A stretch of DNA of 64,000 nt from Pseudooceanicola sp. HF7 (GTDB lineage: Bacteria; Pseudomonadota; Alphaproteobacteria; Rhodobacterales; Rhodobacteraceae): NCBI RefSeq assembly GCF_011806405.1, contig NZ_JAATOW010000002.1:62001-126000 (forward strand), read 5' to 3'. Every line of letters starts with the position of its first letter. The first letter of the stretch is position 1. The notes under the pieces were generated by a model. It worked only from the letters and a program-made list of their open reading frames with translations. It had not been told where the DNA came from and did not search any database. Made by a program: the position numbers and the translations under genes. This document shows, in pieces, positions 7,937 through 16,755 of this stretch.

Positions 7937-8410
7937 ATGGAGCGCAGAGATTTCCTTCGCCTTGGTCTGAACGCGGGCCTGGGTTTGAGCGCGGGCGCGG
8001 GTCTGGCCCTCACCGGGGCAAAGCCGCTGCTGGCGGCCAATGCCGGGGCGCTCCCAGAAAGCCCCTTCAAGCCGCGCGACCTTTACGAAAAGGACCGCAG
8101 CTTTACCGATTTCGCGCGCGGGCTGCAGGGGCGGCGCGTGACCTTTCGCGGCTTCATGGCCCCGCCGCTGAAGGCGGATGCGGGGTTCTTCGTGCTGACG
8201 CAGCGACCCATGGCCGTCTGCCCCTTCTGTGAAAGCGAGGCCGAGTGGCCCGATGACATCCTGGCGGTCTATACCAAGCGCCCGCGCATCGACGTGACGG
8301 CCTTCAACGTCAAGATCGAGGCGCGCGGACGGCTGGAAATCGGCAGCTACCGCGATCCCCAGACCGGCTTCCTGAGCCTGGTGCGGCTGATGGATGCGAC
8401 CTATGGATGA
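7937..8410 (+). CDS. Tat-exported small protein of an ABC (zinc-linked?) cassette
   Basis: A 157-residue protein with a twin-arginine-type signal (MERRDFLRLGLNAGLGLSAG). The mature part contains GFMAPPLKADAGFFVLTQRP and a CPFC pair at MAVCPFCESEAEWPDDI, a layout I associate with the small periplasmic partner of FtsX/MacB-type ABC cassettes that in Pseudomonas (PA4063-PA4066 type) are controlled by Zur. The ribosome site AAAGGAG precedes 7937. Its stop overlaps the start of the ATPase gene, so it heads a three-gene operon. The zinc link is inference from family and from the His-rich permease. Confidence 0.75.
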   Translation: MERRDFLRLGLNAGLGLSAGAGLALTGAKPLLAANAGALPESPFKPRDLYEKDRSFTDFARGLQGRRVTFRGFMAPPLKADAGFFVLTQRPMAVCPFCESEAEWPDDILAVYTKRPRIDVTAFNVKIEARGRLEIGSYRDPQTGFLSLVRLMDATYG

Positions 8411-9101
8411 GCTGATGTTGCAGGTGCGCGGGCTCTGCGTACGGTCCGAACAGGGCCGGGTGCTGGTGGAGGTCCCCCGGCTGTCGCTGCGCCGCGGAGA
8501 GGCCCTGGGCATTGCCGGGGCAAGCGGGGCGGGGAAATCCACGCTGCTTTTCGCGCTGGCCGGGCTGGTGCCGGGGGCCCGCGGGCAGATCTGCTGGCAG
8601 GGGCAGGATCTGCTGGCCATGCCGGCGCGTCGCCGCGCGGCATTTCGCGCCGATCACATCGGCCTGGTCTTCCAGGATCACATGCTGTTCGAGGAGCTGG
8701 ACGCCCCGGCCAATGCCGCGATCCAGGCCGGGTTCCGCCCACGCGCAGAGCGCGCCGCCCTGCGGGCGGAGGGCGGGCGGTTGCTGGCCGCCCTGGGGCT
8801 GGCGGGCAAGGGCGCTGACGTGGCGCGGCTGTCGGGGGGAGAGCGGCAGCGGGTTGCCGTGGCCCGCGCGCTGGCTCATCGCCCGCCGGTGCTGCTGGCG
8901 GACGAACCCACGGCCAGCCTGGATGCGGCTACCGCAGAGGCGCTGACAGGCGATCTGCTGGCCGACACGGGGCCGGATCGGGGGAGGGCACGGCGCTCCC
9001 TGATCGTGGTCAGCCATGACCCGGCGCTGCTGGCCCGGATGGACCGGGTTATCCGGCTGGATCATGGCCGCATGATCGACCCGGCCGAGGCCGCGGCATG
9101 A
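8403..9101 (+). CDS. ABC transporter ATP-binding protein (LolD/MacB type)
   Basis: A 232-residue ATPase with Walker A GASGAGKST, Q-loop in GLVFQDH, signature LSGGERQR, Walker B VLLADEPTASLD and switch His in VVSHD. It overlaps the Tat protein gene and the permease gene (ATGA at 9098), so the three are translationally linked. The sequence type is that of FtsX-family export or mechanotransmission ATPases rather than uptake systems. Confidence 0.9.
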   Translation: MDELMLQVRGLCVRSEQGRVLVEVPRLSLRRGEALGIAGASGAGKSTLLFALAGLVPGARGQICWQGQDLLAMPARRRAAFRADHIGLVFQDHMLFEELDAPANAAIQAGFRPRAERAALRAEGGRLLAALGLAGKGADVARLSGGERQRVAVARALAHRPPVLLADEPTASLDAATAEALTGDLLADTGPDRGRARRSLIVVSHDPALLARMDRVIRLDHGRMIDPAEAAA

Positions 9102-10468
9102 TGGACCTGTGGTACGGATTGCCCGCAGGGGCGCAGGATGCGCTGATGCTGGCGGCGCTCATCGGCCCGGTGCTGGTGCTGGCGCTGGTCCTATTGCGCG
9201 GGTTCGCCCCCGGCGCGCTGGTGGGCGCGATGCTTTGGCGGTTTCGCTGGCCGGCGGGGATCTTCACGCTGGTCGTGGCCCTGGCAGTCGCCGTGGGCGT
9301 CGGGCTGATCGCGCAGGAACGCGGGCTGCGGCAGGGCACCGCGCGGGCGGCGGACGGCTTTGACATCGTGGTCACCGCGCCGGGCAGCGAGGTGACGATG
9401 ATGCTGGCCGCCGTCTACCTGCAACCCACCGATGCCCCGCTGCTGGATGGCGCGACCTTCGCGGCCATCGCGCAGGATCCCCGTGTCACCCTGGCCGCGC
9501 CCCTGGCCTTCGGCGACAGCTACGGCGCCGCGCCCCTGGTCGGGACAACGGCGGAGTTCGTCTCCCATCTGTCGAGCGGCCCGCTGGCCGAGGGGCGGAT
9601 GTTCGCCGCCCATGCAGAGGCCGTGGCCGGTGCCCATGCAGCGCTGCCCATCGGGGCGCAGTTCACCCCGGCCCATGGGATCGGGGCGGGGGCAGACAGC
9701 CACGCCCATGCCCATGCCGAGTTGACCGTCGTGGGCCGGATGCCCGTCACCGGCACCCCCTGGGACACGGCCCTGATCGTGCCGATCGAGGCCGTCTGGG
9801 AGGTGCATGGCCTGGCCAATGGTCACGCACCGGACGGCGAGGCCGAGGGGGAAGAGACACATGATCACGAACATGCAGACCATCGCCACAGCCAGGCGCC
9901 GCTGGGGCGGCCCTTCGATCCCGCGTACTTCCCCGGCACCCCGGCCATCGTGGTCAAGGCGGACGGTCTGGCGGCCAGCTATGCGCTGCGCTCTGACTGG
10001 ACGCGGGATCAGCAGACCATGGCCTTTTTCCCCGGCGCGGTGCTGGCGCAGCTATACGGGCTGATGGGCAACCTGCGCGCGGCAATGTCCCTGATCGCGC
10101 TTCTGTCACAGGCGCTGGTGGCGGTGAGCGTGCTGGTGGGGCTGTTCATCCTGACCGGGCTTTTTGCCCGCCAGCTGGCCCTGCTGCGCGCGCTTGGCGC
10201 CCCGGCCCGTTACGTGCTGGCCGTGGTCTGGAGCTTCTGCGCCGTGCTGCTGGGCTGCGGGGCGATCCTGGGGCTGGCGGGCGGTTTCGCGGCCTCCTGG
10301 GCGCTGGCGCGGATCCTGAGTGCGCGCACCGGCGTGGCGCTGCCCGCAACCCTTGGTTGGGCAGAGGTCCACTTGGTCGCGGGGTTTGCGCTGGTCGCGC
10401 TGATCTTCGCGCTGGTCCCTGCCATCGGGGCCCTGCGCCAGCCGGTGCTGGCCCGGTTGCGCAGCTGA
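9098..10468 (+). CDS. FtsX/MacB-type ABC permease with His-rich extracytoplasmic loop
   Basis: A 456-residue membrane protein. One N-terminal helix region (ALMLAALIGPVLVLALVLL and GIFTLVVALAVAVGVGL) is followed by a large extracytoplasmic domain, then three C-terminal helices and the FARQLALLRALGAP cytoplasmic motif of FtsX-like permeases. The extracytoplasmic domain holds two His clusters, DSHAHAHAEL and ETHDHEHADHRHSQ, likely to bind Zn or another transition metal. It overlaps the ATPase gene by ATGA. The substrate is unknown; metal homeostasis at the envelope is the best guess. Confidence 0.85.
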   Translation: MMDLWYGLPAGAQDALMLAALIGPVLVLALVLLRGFAPGALVGAMLWRFRWPAGIFTLVVALAVAVGVGLIAQERGLRQGTARAADGFDIVVTAPGSEVTMMLAAVYLQPTDAPLLDGATFAAIAQDPRVTLAAPLAFGDSYGAAPLVGTTAEFVSHLSSGPLAEGRMFAAHAEAVAGAHAALPIGAQFTPAHGIGAGADSHAHAHAELTVVGRMPVTGTPWDTALIVPIEAVWEVHGLANGHAPDGEAEGEETHDHEHADHRHSQAPLGRPFDPAYFPGTPAIVVKADGLAASYALRSDWTRDQQTMAFFPGAVLAQLYGLMGNLRAAMSLIALLSQALVAVSVLVGLFILTGLFARQLALLRALGAPARYVLAVVWSFCAVLLGCGAILGLAGGFAASWALARILSARTGVALPATLGWAEVHLVAGFALVALIFALVPAIGALRQPVLARLRS

Positions 10469-10485
10469 CCGGAAACGTGAAAGAA

Positions 10486-10523
10486 GGGCCGGAACAAGGT
10501 GTGATCCCCCTTGCGTCCGGCCC
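10486..10523 (+). terminator. Hairpin after the ABC operon
   Basis: GGGCCGGA at 10486-10493 pairs perfectly with TCCGGCCC at 10516-10523, with a further CAAGG/CCTTG inside. It lies 17 bp after the permease stop. No T-run follows. Confidence 0.5.
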
Positions 10524-10612
10524 GGTTCAAAAGCCCGGCTCCGGCACCACTTCTGCCTTATTCGCGCGCAGGTCGGGGGGAAAATGCGGTCCTGCTTCGT
10601 TCTGCAGGACAA

Positions 10613-10632
10613 TTGTTTGACATGTCAATCAA
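10613..10632. promoter_or_regulatory. Palindromic operator upstream of marR
   Basis: A 20-bp inverted repeat of the form TTG-t-TTGACATGTCAA-t-CAA, with a single mismatched pair, lies 45-64 bp before the MarR-family ATG. This size and symmetry suit a MarR dimer, so autoregulation is likely. Confidence 0.65.
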
Positions 10633-10676
10633 CCCCCCCTAGTTTTCCGGGGAACCGGAAGAGAGAAAGCTTAAAC

Positions 10677-11228
10677 ATGCCGAAGAGCCAACCCTACTGG
10701 CCGCTGCCCGCATTCCTTGAGGATCCGTCGCAGGGCCTCGCGCAAAGCGAAATGCCGCATGAGGATTACCTGACCTATCGTATCGGCATGTTGTCGGGAG
10801 AATTCAACCGGAATATCTCCAAGTACTTTTCCCGGCACTTCGGCCTGACCCTGGCAGAGGGCCGGGTGCTGGCCCGGCTGGGAAATGCGGGCCCGCTGTC
10901 CTACGGCGAGATCTGCGAGAAGCTGCTGCTGGACGGGGCCCAGATCAGCCGCGCGGCGGCGGCGCTGGTGGACCGGGGCTATATCCGCAAGGGCAATGAT
11001 CCCAAGGATGCCCGGCGCGCGATCTTCGAAGTGACGGAAGAAGGCCATGCGGTCGCCGAAGAAGTCATCCGGATCGGCGTGGCGCGGCAGAAGTTCCTGC
11101 TGGACAAGCTTTCGGCCACGGAACGCAAGACGCTCTATCGGTCGCTGTCAAAGCTGATGGGTGTCATGGCGGAGCTGAACGCCGAAGGCATCCTGCTGGG
11201 AGAGGCCGCCACGCAGGAGATGGTCTGA
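10677..11228 (+). CDS. MarR-family transcriptional regulator
   Basis: A 183-residue winged-helix regulator. The central part shows the MarR helix-turn-helix and wing: LTLAEGRVLARLGN, LSYGEICEKLLLDGAQISRAAAALVDRGYIRKGNDPKDARRAIFEVTEEG. A 5' extension of about 30 residues before the core is unusual but common in some MarR branches. The ATG at 10677 follows GAGAGAAAG. It is monocistronic, with a palindrome upstream and a strong terminator downstream. Its target genes are not evident from the neighbours. Confidence 0.88.
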   Translation: MPKSQPYWPLPAFLEDPSQGLAQSEMPHEDYLTYRIGMLSGEFNRNISKYFSRHFGLTLAEGRVLARLGNAGPLSYGEICEKLLLDGAQISRAAAALVDRGYIRKGNDPKDARRAIFEVTEEGHAVAEEVIRIGVARQKFLLDKLSATERKTLYRSLSKLMGVMAELNAEGILLGEAATQEMV

Positions 11229-11331
11229 GCCGCCCATGGCGCGACCGGCACTGACGGCCTGGACGATCCTTCCGGCAAGATGATCTTCTTCACCACAGGC
11301 AGGCTCTGATCCCTGATCAAAGGACCAGGTT

Positions 11332-11368
11332 GGAACGCGCCCGGAGTTTTCCGGGCGCGTTCCGCTTT
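11332..11368 (+). terminator. Strong intrinsic terminator after marR
   Basis: A perfect 14-bp stem, GGAACGCGCCCGGA at 11332-11345 with its complement at 11350-11363, and a GTTT loop, followed by GCTTTT. It lies between marR and the convergent esterase gene and could work in both directions. Confidence 0.8.
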
Positions 11369-11410
11369 TGGGGGCCGTCCTGCATGGGACCGGTCCGGAA
11401 CGGGGGGAGT

Positions 11411-12292
11411 TCAGTCCGGAACCGGCGCAGGCATGGCCCCGCGGGGGAGTGCGGTGTGAGAAAAGACGAAGTCCAGCGCCTCTGGCAGCGTTTCCTGCCA
11501 GACCTTCCATTCGTGATCGCCATCGACCACGCGGAATTCGACCTGCCTGGGCTGATGCTCACGCAGCTTCTGGTAAAGCACCGCGCCGTGGTAGGCGATG
11601 TCGAAAGTGTCGTGGTCGCCGGAGTTGATATACATCGGCACGACGACATCCTGCGCCAGGTAGTCATCGATATAGGCGGTGTAGTTGAGCTCTGCCCACT
11701 TGTCCGGATCGAAGGCGCCGTCCGGCCCCACGAAGCTGGCACTGCGGTTTCCCGAGGAATGCGAGGGCGGCACCGGCACGTAGGACGCCGGCGAGAGCGC
11801 GGCGGCAGCGGCGAACATCTCTGGATGCTCCAGCGCGAAGTTCACGGTGCCGAAGCCCCCCGCCGACAGGCCCGCGACGGCGCGCCCGGCACGTTCCGGG
11901 ATCACGCGCCAGGTGGCTTCGACATGGGGGATCAGGTCATCGAAAAAGGCGGTTTCGGCCGGTTCGTTGTAGCCATCCACCCACCAGCTGGGAGAGGAGG
12001 GCATGAGGACGACCGCCGGCGGGATGGTGCCTGCCCCGATCTCCTGGTCCAGGATGCTGGCGGCGTTGCCATCGGTGACCCAGGTGCGTTCGTTCCCGCC
12101 ATTGCCATGCAGCAGGTAGAGGTGGGGATATTGCATCTGGCTGTCGTGGTAACCGTCGGGCAGGTAGATCGAATAGACGTAGTCGCGCCCAAGGGTTTCG
12201 GAGGCGAAGTGATAGGTGGCGACCTCTCCGGCCCAGACCGGCGTGGCGCAAAGACTGACCACCGCCAGGGCGGCGGTGTTGCGGATGACCAT
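11411..12292 (-). CDS. Secreted esterase (esterase D / alpha-beta hydrolase family)
   Basis: A 293-residue protein with a signal peptide (MVIRNTAALAVVSLCATPVWAG). The alpha/beta-hydrolase fold is shown by PHLYLLHGNGGNE (oxyanion loop), the nucleophile elbow GLSAGGFGT, an acid in NSGDHDTFD and the catalytic His in VVDGDHEWKVW. Relatives include periplasmic esterases of the Fes/feruloyl-esterase/mycolyltransferase-like group; the substrate is not predictable. The start at 12292 is set by GGGAGGAAAG and the signal peptide. No operon partner. Confidence 0.85.
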   Translation of the reverse strand: MVIRNTAALAVVSLCATPVWAGEVATYHFASETLGRDYVYSIYLPDGYHDSQMQYPHLYLLHGNGGNERTWVTDGNAASILDQEIGAGTIPPAVVLMPSSPSWWVDGYNEPAETAFFDDLIPHVEATWRVIPERAGRAVAGLSAGGFGTVNFALEHPEMFAAAAALSPASYVPVPPSHSSGNRSASFVGPDGAFDPDKWAELNYTAYIDDYLAQDVVVPMYINSGDHDTFDIAYHGAVLYQKLREHQPRQVEFRVVDGDHEWKVWQETLPEALDFVFSHTALPRGAMPAPVPD

Positions 12293-12390
12293 GATGCTTT
12301 CCTCCCTGAGAGCCACGGGGACGTGACAGGGGAATGCAAGCATGACGTGTTTGATTGGTCAAGGATGTATCCGCACGGGCGGGTTTGCCG

Positions 12391-13314
12391 TCAGGCCCAG
12401 GGGGCATCCTCGCCCGGCAGGTGCTGGCCAAAGACATGCTCACGGTGCCATTTCAGGTTGGCCGGATGCGGACGGTCCCTTGGATCGCCGGGCAGGCAGA
12501 GCTTGCCGCCCGGCATGAAGAGCCGTTGCACGACATCAGTGGGCACCTTGTTGCTTGAAATCATGATCGTCTCGTTGTCCTCGGCAACGGAGATCAGGCC
12601 GCGATCGAACATCCAATGGACGGTCGCGGACAGGGCGATGCCGTTGCGGACGGAGTCGCTGCCGTTGTGTTCGACAGGACGGATATGGGCGGCCTGTACC
12701 TCTGGTCGGCCGCCGCCGTTCCGCAGCCGAAGCCCGGAGACGGCGCAGCGGAAGTCATATGCCTCGCGCACCTTGCGGCGGAAGGCGACATCGCGGAAGC
12801 GGCGCCGGGTCAGCCGTTCCACGACCGGGCGGTGAAAAATCGCGGCGGGCTCGGCGATCTCGTGGCCGGGGGGCTGGTAGCGGCCCGCTTCGATCTCTTC
12901 CAGGTTCTGCGGCAGGCCGAGGTCGACGATGCGGGCGAAATCGGCCTCTGGCAGACGCCGGACGGCCAGCTGCTGGGCGCCGCCGGACTTTGGAGTGCCA
13001 TCTGGGTGCATCAGGGCCTGTTCAAGCGGGCGGCCATCGACAAGGCGCGGGACCTCTTGGTCAAAAGGGAGGTAACTGCCGCGCTCAATTAGCGCGAGGT
13101 AGCGGCCTTCGGAACCCGGCTTCTCTATGACGTCCCGGATCTTCGCCACGGCGAAATAGCCCCGTGCTCCGGCCTTGACCGGTTCGTAGTAAACGGCCCA
13201 GTCGCCGATCCCTTCGCGGGCGGCTTTCAGGTAGGATTTCGGAAAATCGTAAACGACGTCGAGCTCATCATCGTATTGCGAGTCGTCTCGATGCAAGAGA
13301 ACCAGTTTAACCAT
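12391..13314 (-). CDS. HNH endonuclease-like protein
   Basis: A 307-residue protein in two parts. The N-terminal ~110 residues (YDFPKSYLKAAREGIGDWAV, GYFAVAKIRDV) look like a modified-base or PUA/EVE-type domain. The C-terminal ~120 residues are an HNH domain: FRCAVSGLRL, VQAAHIRPVEHNGSDSVRNGIALS and HWMFDRGLISV, containing the expected His pair and Asn. Such proteins are often restriction- or defence-related, but no methylase or other defence gene is adjacent. The start codon has only a weak ribosome site. Confidence 0.8.
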   Translation of the reverse strand: MVKLVLLHRDDSQYDDELDVVYDFPKSYLKAAREGIGDWAVYYEPVKAGARGYFAVAKIRDVIEKPGSEGRYLALIERGSYLPFDQEVPRLVDGRPLEQALMHPDGTPKSGGAQQLAVRRLPEADFARIVDLGLPQNLEEIEAGRYQPPGHEIAEPAAIFHRPVVERLTRRRFRDVAFRRKVREAYDFRCAVSGLRLRNGGGRPEVQAAHIRPVEHNGSDSVRNGIALSATVHWMFDRGLISVAEDNETIMISSNKVPTDVVQRLFMPGGKLCLPGDPRDRPHPANLKWHREHVFGQHLPGEDAPWA

Positions 13315-13362
13315 GGCGCCAGGAAACCAAGCCGCCGGGAAAAGGCAATCCCCTTTCGATAC

Positions 13363-14979
13363 TTACGGGCAAATGCGGGCCAGGATCGCGGTGCAGTCGC
13401 TGCCCGCCATTGCCCCGGTGATCCGCCCCGCCTGGCCATCCAGGCGGGTGGCGGTGAAGGCGTCCGCCACCGGCGCGGGCGCGTGGCGGATCAGGAGCGA
13501 GGCTTGCAGCAGCAGGGCAAGGCTTTCGACGAACCAGCGCGCCTCTGCCTCTGGTGGGAGGGCGGGCCAGCGCTGCTTGTGGGCCTTCAGCGCGGCGTCG
13601 TAGCGCGCGTCGCTGCCCAGGGCGGACGAAAGCTCTGCCTGCAGGGTCTCTGCGGCCAGCGGTTCCCGGGCCAGGGTGCGCAGGATGTCCAGGCAGATCA
13701 CGTTGCCGGAGCCCTCCCAGATCCCGTTTAGAGGCGCTTCGCGGTAGAGCAGGGGCATGGGCGTTTCCTCCACGTAGCCCATGCCGCCCAGGGCCTCCAT
13801 CGCCTCGTAGGTCACTTGCGGCGCGCGCTTGTTGTTGTGGAGCTTGGCAAGCGCGACGCTGATGCGGGCGAATGCGCGGTCTTCGGGGCGGGAGCCGTCA
13901 AAGGCGCGGGCGGTGCGCAGGCCCAGGGCCAGGGCGGCTTCGACATCGAGCTGCAGGTCGGCCAGCACCGCCATCATCAGCGGCTGATCGATCAGGCGGC
14001 GCTGGAAGGCGGTGCGGTGGCGGGCCCAGTGGTGCGCTTCTGACAGGGCCGCGCGCATGAGGCCGGCAGGGGCCATGGCGGTATCAAGGCGGGTATGGTG
14101 GACCATCTCTATAATGGTTCGCACGCCGCGCCCCTCTTCGCCGACGGGATAGGCGAGCGTATTGGCGAACTCGATCTCTGCGGAGGCATTGGAACGGTTG
14201 CCGAGCTTGTCCTTGAGCCGCTGGATGCGGAAGGTGTTGCGATCTCCCTCAAGCCAGCGCGGTACCAGGAAGCAGGTCAGCCCGCCGGGGGCCTGGGCCA
14301 GGGTCAGGAACCCGTCGGACATGGGGGCAGAGCAGAACCACTTGTGCCCCGTCAGGCGGTAGGCCTCTCCATCAGGGTGGGCGCAGGTGGTATTGGCCCG
14401 CACGTCCGAGCCGCCCTGTTTTTCCGTCATGGCCATGCCCAGCGTGGCAGCGCGCTTTTGCGTCACGGGCAGGAGGGCGGGATCATAGGCGCGCGCGGTC
14501 AGGCGGGGGTGCCAGAGCTCCGCCAGGCCGGGGGCGGCGGAAAGCGCCGGGGTGGCGGCATAGGTCATGGTCAGCGGGCAGCAGTGGCCCGGTTCCACCT
14601 GGCTGGCGAGGTAGACCATGGCGGCATGGGTGACATGGCCGCCCGCCGCGCCCTCCCAGGCGACGGCGGCGTAACCGGCGCGGGCGGAGACCTCCATGAA
14701 GCGGTGATAGGCGGGGTGAAAGCGCACCTCGTCCAGCCGCCGTCCGGCGCGGTCGAAGAGCTGCAGTTCCGGCCCGTGGCGGTTGGCGTCACGCGCGGCC
14801 TCTGCCATCTCTGCCTTGCCAAGGGTGGCGGCATAGGGTGCCAGGGCCTGCGCCTGGCCGCCGTCCCGCGCGATGGCCTCGCGCAGGGGCTGGTCCTGGG
14901 CCCAGAGGTCACGATCCCCCCGGGCCGGGGGTTGGTTCTGCACCTCGTGGGTGCCCAGGTCACTGCGCGCTCCGCTCAT
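13363..14979 (-). CDS. Acyl-CoA dehydrogenase, AidB family
   Basis: A 538-residue flavoprotein starting MSGARSDLGTHEVQNQPP after GGGAGG. AidB-type features include the N-terminal VQNQPP segment, MAMTEKQGGSDVRANTT, KWFCSAPMSDGFLTLA, RLKDKLGNRSNASAEIEF and the C-terminal WEGSGNVICLDILR. AidB homologues bind DNA and protect against alkylating agents in E. coli, but many alphaproteobacterial members probably act on acyl-CoA. It is on the same strand as the HNH gene, 48 bp upstream of it. Confidence 0.9.
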   Translation of the reverse strand: MSGARSDLGTHEVQNQPPARGDRDLWAQDQPLREAIARDGGQAQALAPYAATLGKAEMAEAARDANRHGPELQLFDRAGRRLDEVRFHPAYHRFMEVSARAGYAAVAWEGAAGGHVTHAAMVYLASQVEPGHCCPLTMTYAATPALSAAPGLAELWHPRLTARAYDPALLPVTQKRAATLGMAMTEKQGGSDVRANTTCAHPDGEAYRLTGHKWFCSAPMSDGFLTLAQAPGGLTCFLVPRWLEGDRNTFRIQRLKDKLGNRSNASAEIEFANTLAYPVGEEGRGVRTIIEMVHHTRLDTAMAPAGLMRAALSEAHHWARHRTAFQRRLIDQPLMMAVLADLQLDVEAALALGLRTARAFDGSRPEDRAFARISVALAKLHNNKRAPQVTYEAMEALGGMGYVEETPMPLLYREAPLNGIWEGSGNVICLDILRTLAREPLAAETLQAELSSALGSDARYDAALKAHKQRWPALPPEAEARWFVESLALLLQASLLIRHAPAPVADAFTATRLDGQAGRITGAMAGSDCTAILARICP

Positions 14980-15044
14980 GGTCGATCCTCCCGTGGGCAA
15001 GCCTAGACCCGGCAGGCCACGGGCGGGAAGCGGAACGTTGCGAC

Positions 15045-16010
15045 CTAGCCGGTTACGCGGGGATCCACCGGGGTGCCGCTGGGGGCGCGCTCCAGCCGCG
15101 CGGGGTTGGACCAGGCGCGCTGTCCCGCCGCATCCAGCACCGTCACGCGGATCCAGGGGGAATTGGCAAAGCGCGCCAGGGGCACCTCTGCGCGGGTCAT
15201 GGAGTGGCCGTGCACCGCCACCGCGGCAGAGCCCGCACCTTGCACGATGACCGAGGCCGCGGCGGAACATTCCACCGTCACGCTGTCCGTCCCGATGCGG
15301 ATATCGCGCAGCTCCGGCCCCTTGCTGGAATAGAAGGCGCCGTCCTTCAGCGCCTGAAGAAGTGCCTCGGGCGTATTCTCGGTGGCCTTGACCATGACCC
15401 AGCCGCCGAAGTGATCGGGTTCTGAGAAATGCGCGTCATCGGTGGCGATCAGGCTGAGGTCGCGCCCCTCGCTCAGCAGCAGGTCCGCGATGGAGAACCC
15501 GTCCGGGCGGTCGCAGCCCATGGCGCAGCCGTGGTTGTAGATTTCCACCGCATGAGCGGCCTGGATGGAGCGCGCATCCGCCAGGGTCAGGCCGGACCAC
15601 TGCGGGTGGGCCACGGCGACGAAGGCCCCGGCCTCTGCCGCGCGGGCGGCGATCTGGGGGCCGGTTTCCTGGCCCGGAACGGGGCGGAAGTGGGGCGCGT
15701 TGCCGGGGGCGAAATCCGTCGGCAGGCCGACGGCCAGGATATGCCAGAGCTCTGCGTTCTCCATCGCGCCGGAATGCAGCTCTGCGCCCAGGAGGGTGGT
15801 GAAGTCTTTCGTGCGGAAGGGGACCGTATCCGCAATGGGGTAGTCGAAGAGACCGATGAAGTGGTCCGTCAGGGCAATGAAATCATAGCCTTCGGCCATG
15901 TAGCGGCGGCAGACCTCTTGCGGGTCGAGCACCCCGTCGGAGAGCGTCGAATGGGTGTGCAGGTTGCCGCGCCAGAAGGATCCGGGGCGGGAAAAGGCGG
16001 TCAGTTGCAT
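15045..16010 (-). CDS. PHP-domain phosphoesterase
   Basis: A 321-residue protein whose first ~200 residues are a PHP metal-dependent phosphoesterase domain: GNLHTHSTLSDG, FIALTDHF, GAELHSG, VAVAHPQWSG and IATDDAHF supply the usual His/Asp metal ligands. The C-terminal ~100 residues form a beta-rich domain ending in a YSSKGPELRDI-linked module. I chose ATG 16010 (GGAG upstream); an ATG at 16028 is an alternative. It is divergent from the TPR gene with 96 bp between. Confidence 0.85.
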   Translation of the reverse strand: MQLTAFSRPGSFWRGNLHTHSTLSDGVLDPQEVCRRYMAEGYDFIALTDHFIGLFDYPIADTVPFRTKDFTTLLGAELHSGAMENAELWHILAVGLPTDFAPGNAPHFRPVPGQETGPQIAARAAEAGAFVAVAHPQWSGLTLADARSIQAAHAVEIYNHGCAMGCDRPDGFSIADLLLSEGRDLSLIATDDAHFSEPDHFGGWVMVKATENTPEALLQALKDGAFYSSKGPELRDIRIGTDSVTVECSAAASVIVQGAGSAAVAVHGHSMTRAEVPLARFANSPWIRVTVLDAAGQRAWSNPARLERAPSGTPVDPRVTG

Positions 16011-16106
16011 TGCGGTCTCCGGACTCATTTCGGGCTGGTTAAGCGCCCAAGGCAATGGTTTCATGACGGCGATGAAACGGGAAGGGCGGGAGCGCTGGAA
16101 AACCGC

Positions 16107-16655
16107 ATGAAGGGTCTGGAAAACTTGCCGGGGATGCTGGCCGCGGGCGACTGGCCGGCGGCAGAGAAGCTGTTGCTGCGCGCCGCGCGGGCCAGGGGTG
16201 CCGGGGTGCCGGTCTTTTACAACCTGGGCCGGGTGATGATGGAGCAGGGCAAGTGGCGCCCCGCCCAAACCTGGCTGAAGCGCGCGCTGGCCGCCGATCC
16301 GCGCCACGCCAATGCCTGGTACGAGCTTGGCCGCGCCGCGCTGGAGCTGGAGGATTTGCAAACGGCTCTGCGCGCCTTTGCAAAGTCGGTCGAGGCGGCG
16401 CCGGGCGATGCGGATGCCCGTATCAGCCTGGGCCGCGTGGCGCTGCGCCTTGGCGATCATGCCCGGGTGAGGGAGGTCCTGGCGCCGCTGGCTGGCCGGG
16501 ATGCCGAGGTGGACGGGATGCTCTATCGCGCCGCGGCAGAGTTGCGCCTGCCGGAGGCGGCCGAATTGCAGGCCGCCCTGTGGCAGCGCGATCCGGCGCA
16601 GGCGCTGAAAGCGGTCACGCGGGCGTCGAAAGGGCGGCTTTCCTTGCAGCTTTGA
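16107..16655 (+). CDS. Tetratricopeptide-repeat protein
   Basis: A 182-residue soluble protein made of TPR motifs. At least two are clear: VFYNLGRVMMEQGKWRPAQ with WLKRALAADPRHA, and AWYELGRAALELEDLQTAL with AFAKSVEAAPGDA, followed by a weaker third. It has no signal peptide. Probably a protein-interaction adaptor. No in-frame Met lies close upstream, which fixes the start. Confidence 0.8.
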   Translation: MKGLENLPGMLAAGDWPAAEKLLLRAARARGAGVPVFYNLGRVMMEQGKWRPAQTWLKRALAADPRHANAWYELGRAALELEDLQTALRAFAKSVEAAPGDADARISLGRVALRLGDHARVREVLAPLAGRDAEVDGMLYRAAAELRLPEAAELQAALWQRDPAQALKAVTRASKGRLSLQL

Positions 16656-16703
16656 GGCCGCGTGGCTTTGCCTTCGCCGGCTGGCTATCAGGCGGCGGGG
16701 GTA

Positions 16704-16722
16704 CGGGGGGCTCTGCCCCCGG
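16704..16722. terminator. GC-rich terminator hairpin between convergent genes
   Basis: GGGGGC, loop TCT, GCCCCC within 16706-16720, placed between the TPR gene and the minus-strand conserved hypothetical. It is of the same type as the hairpins in the dispersed repeats of this window. Confidence 0.55.
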
Positions 16723-16755
16723 ACTTAGCTGCGCTTTGCCTGGCCGGGCGTTCGA

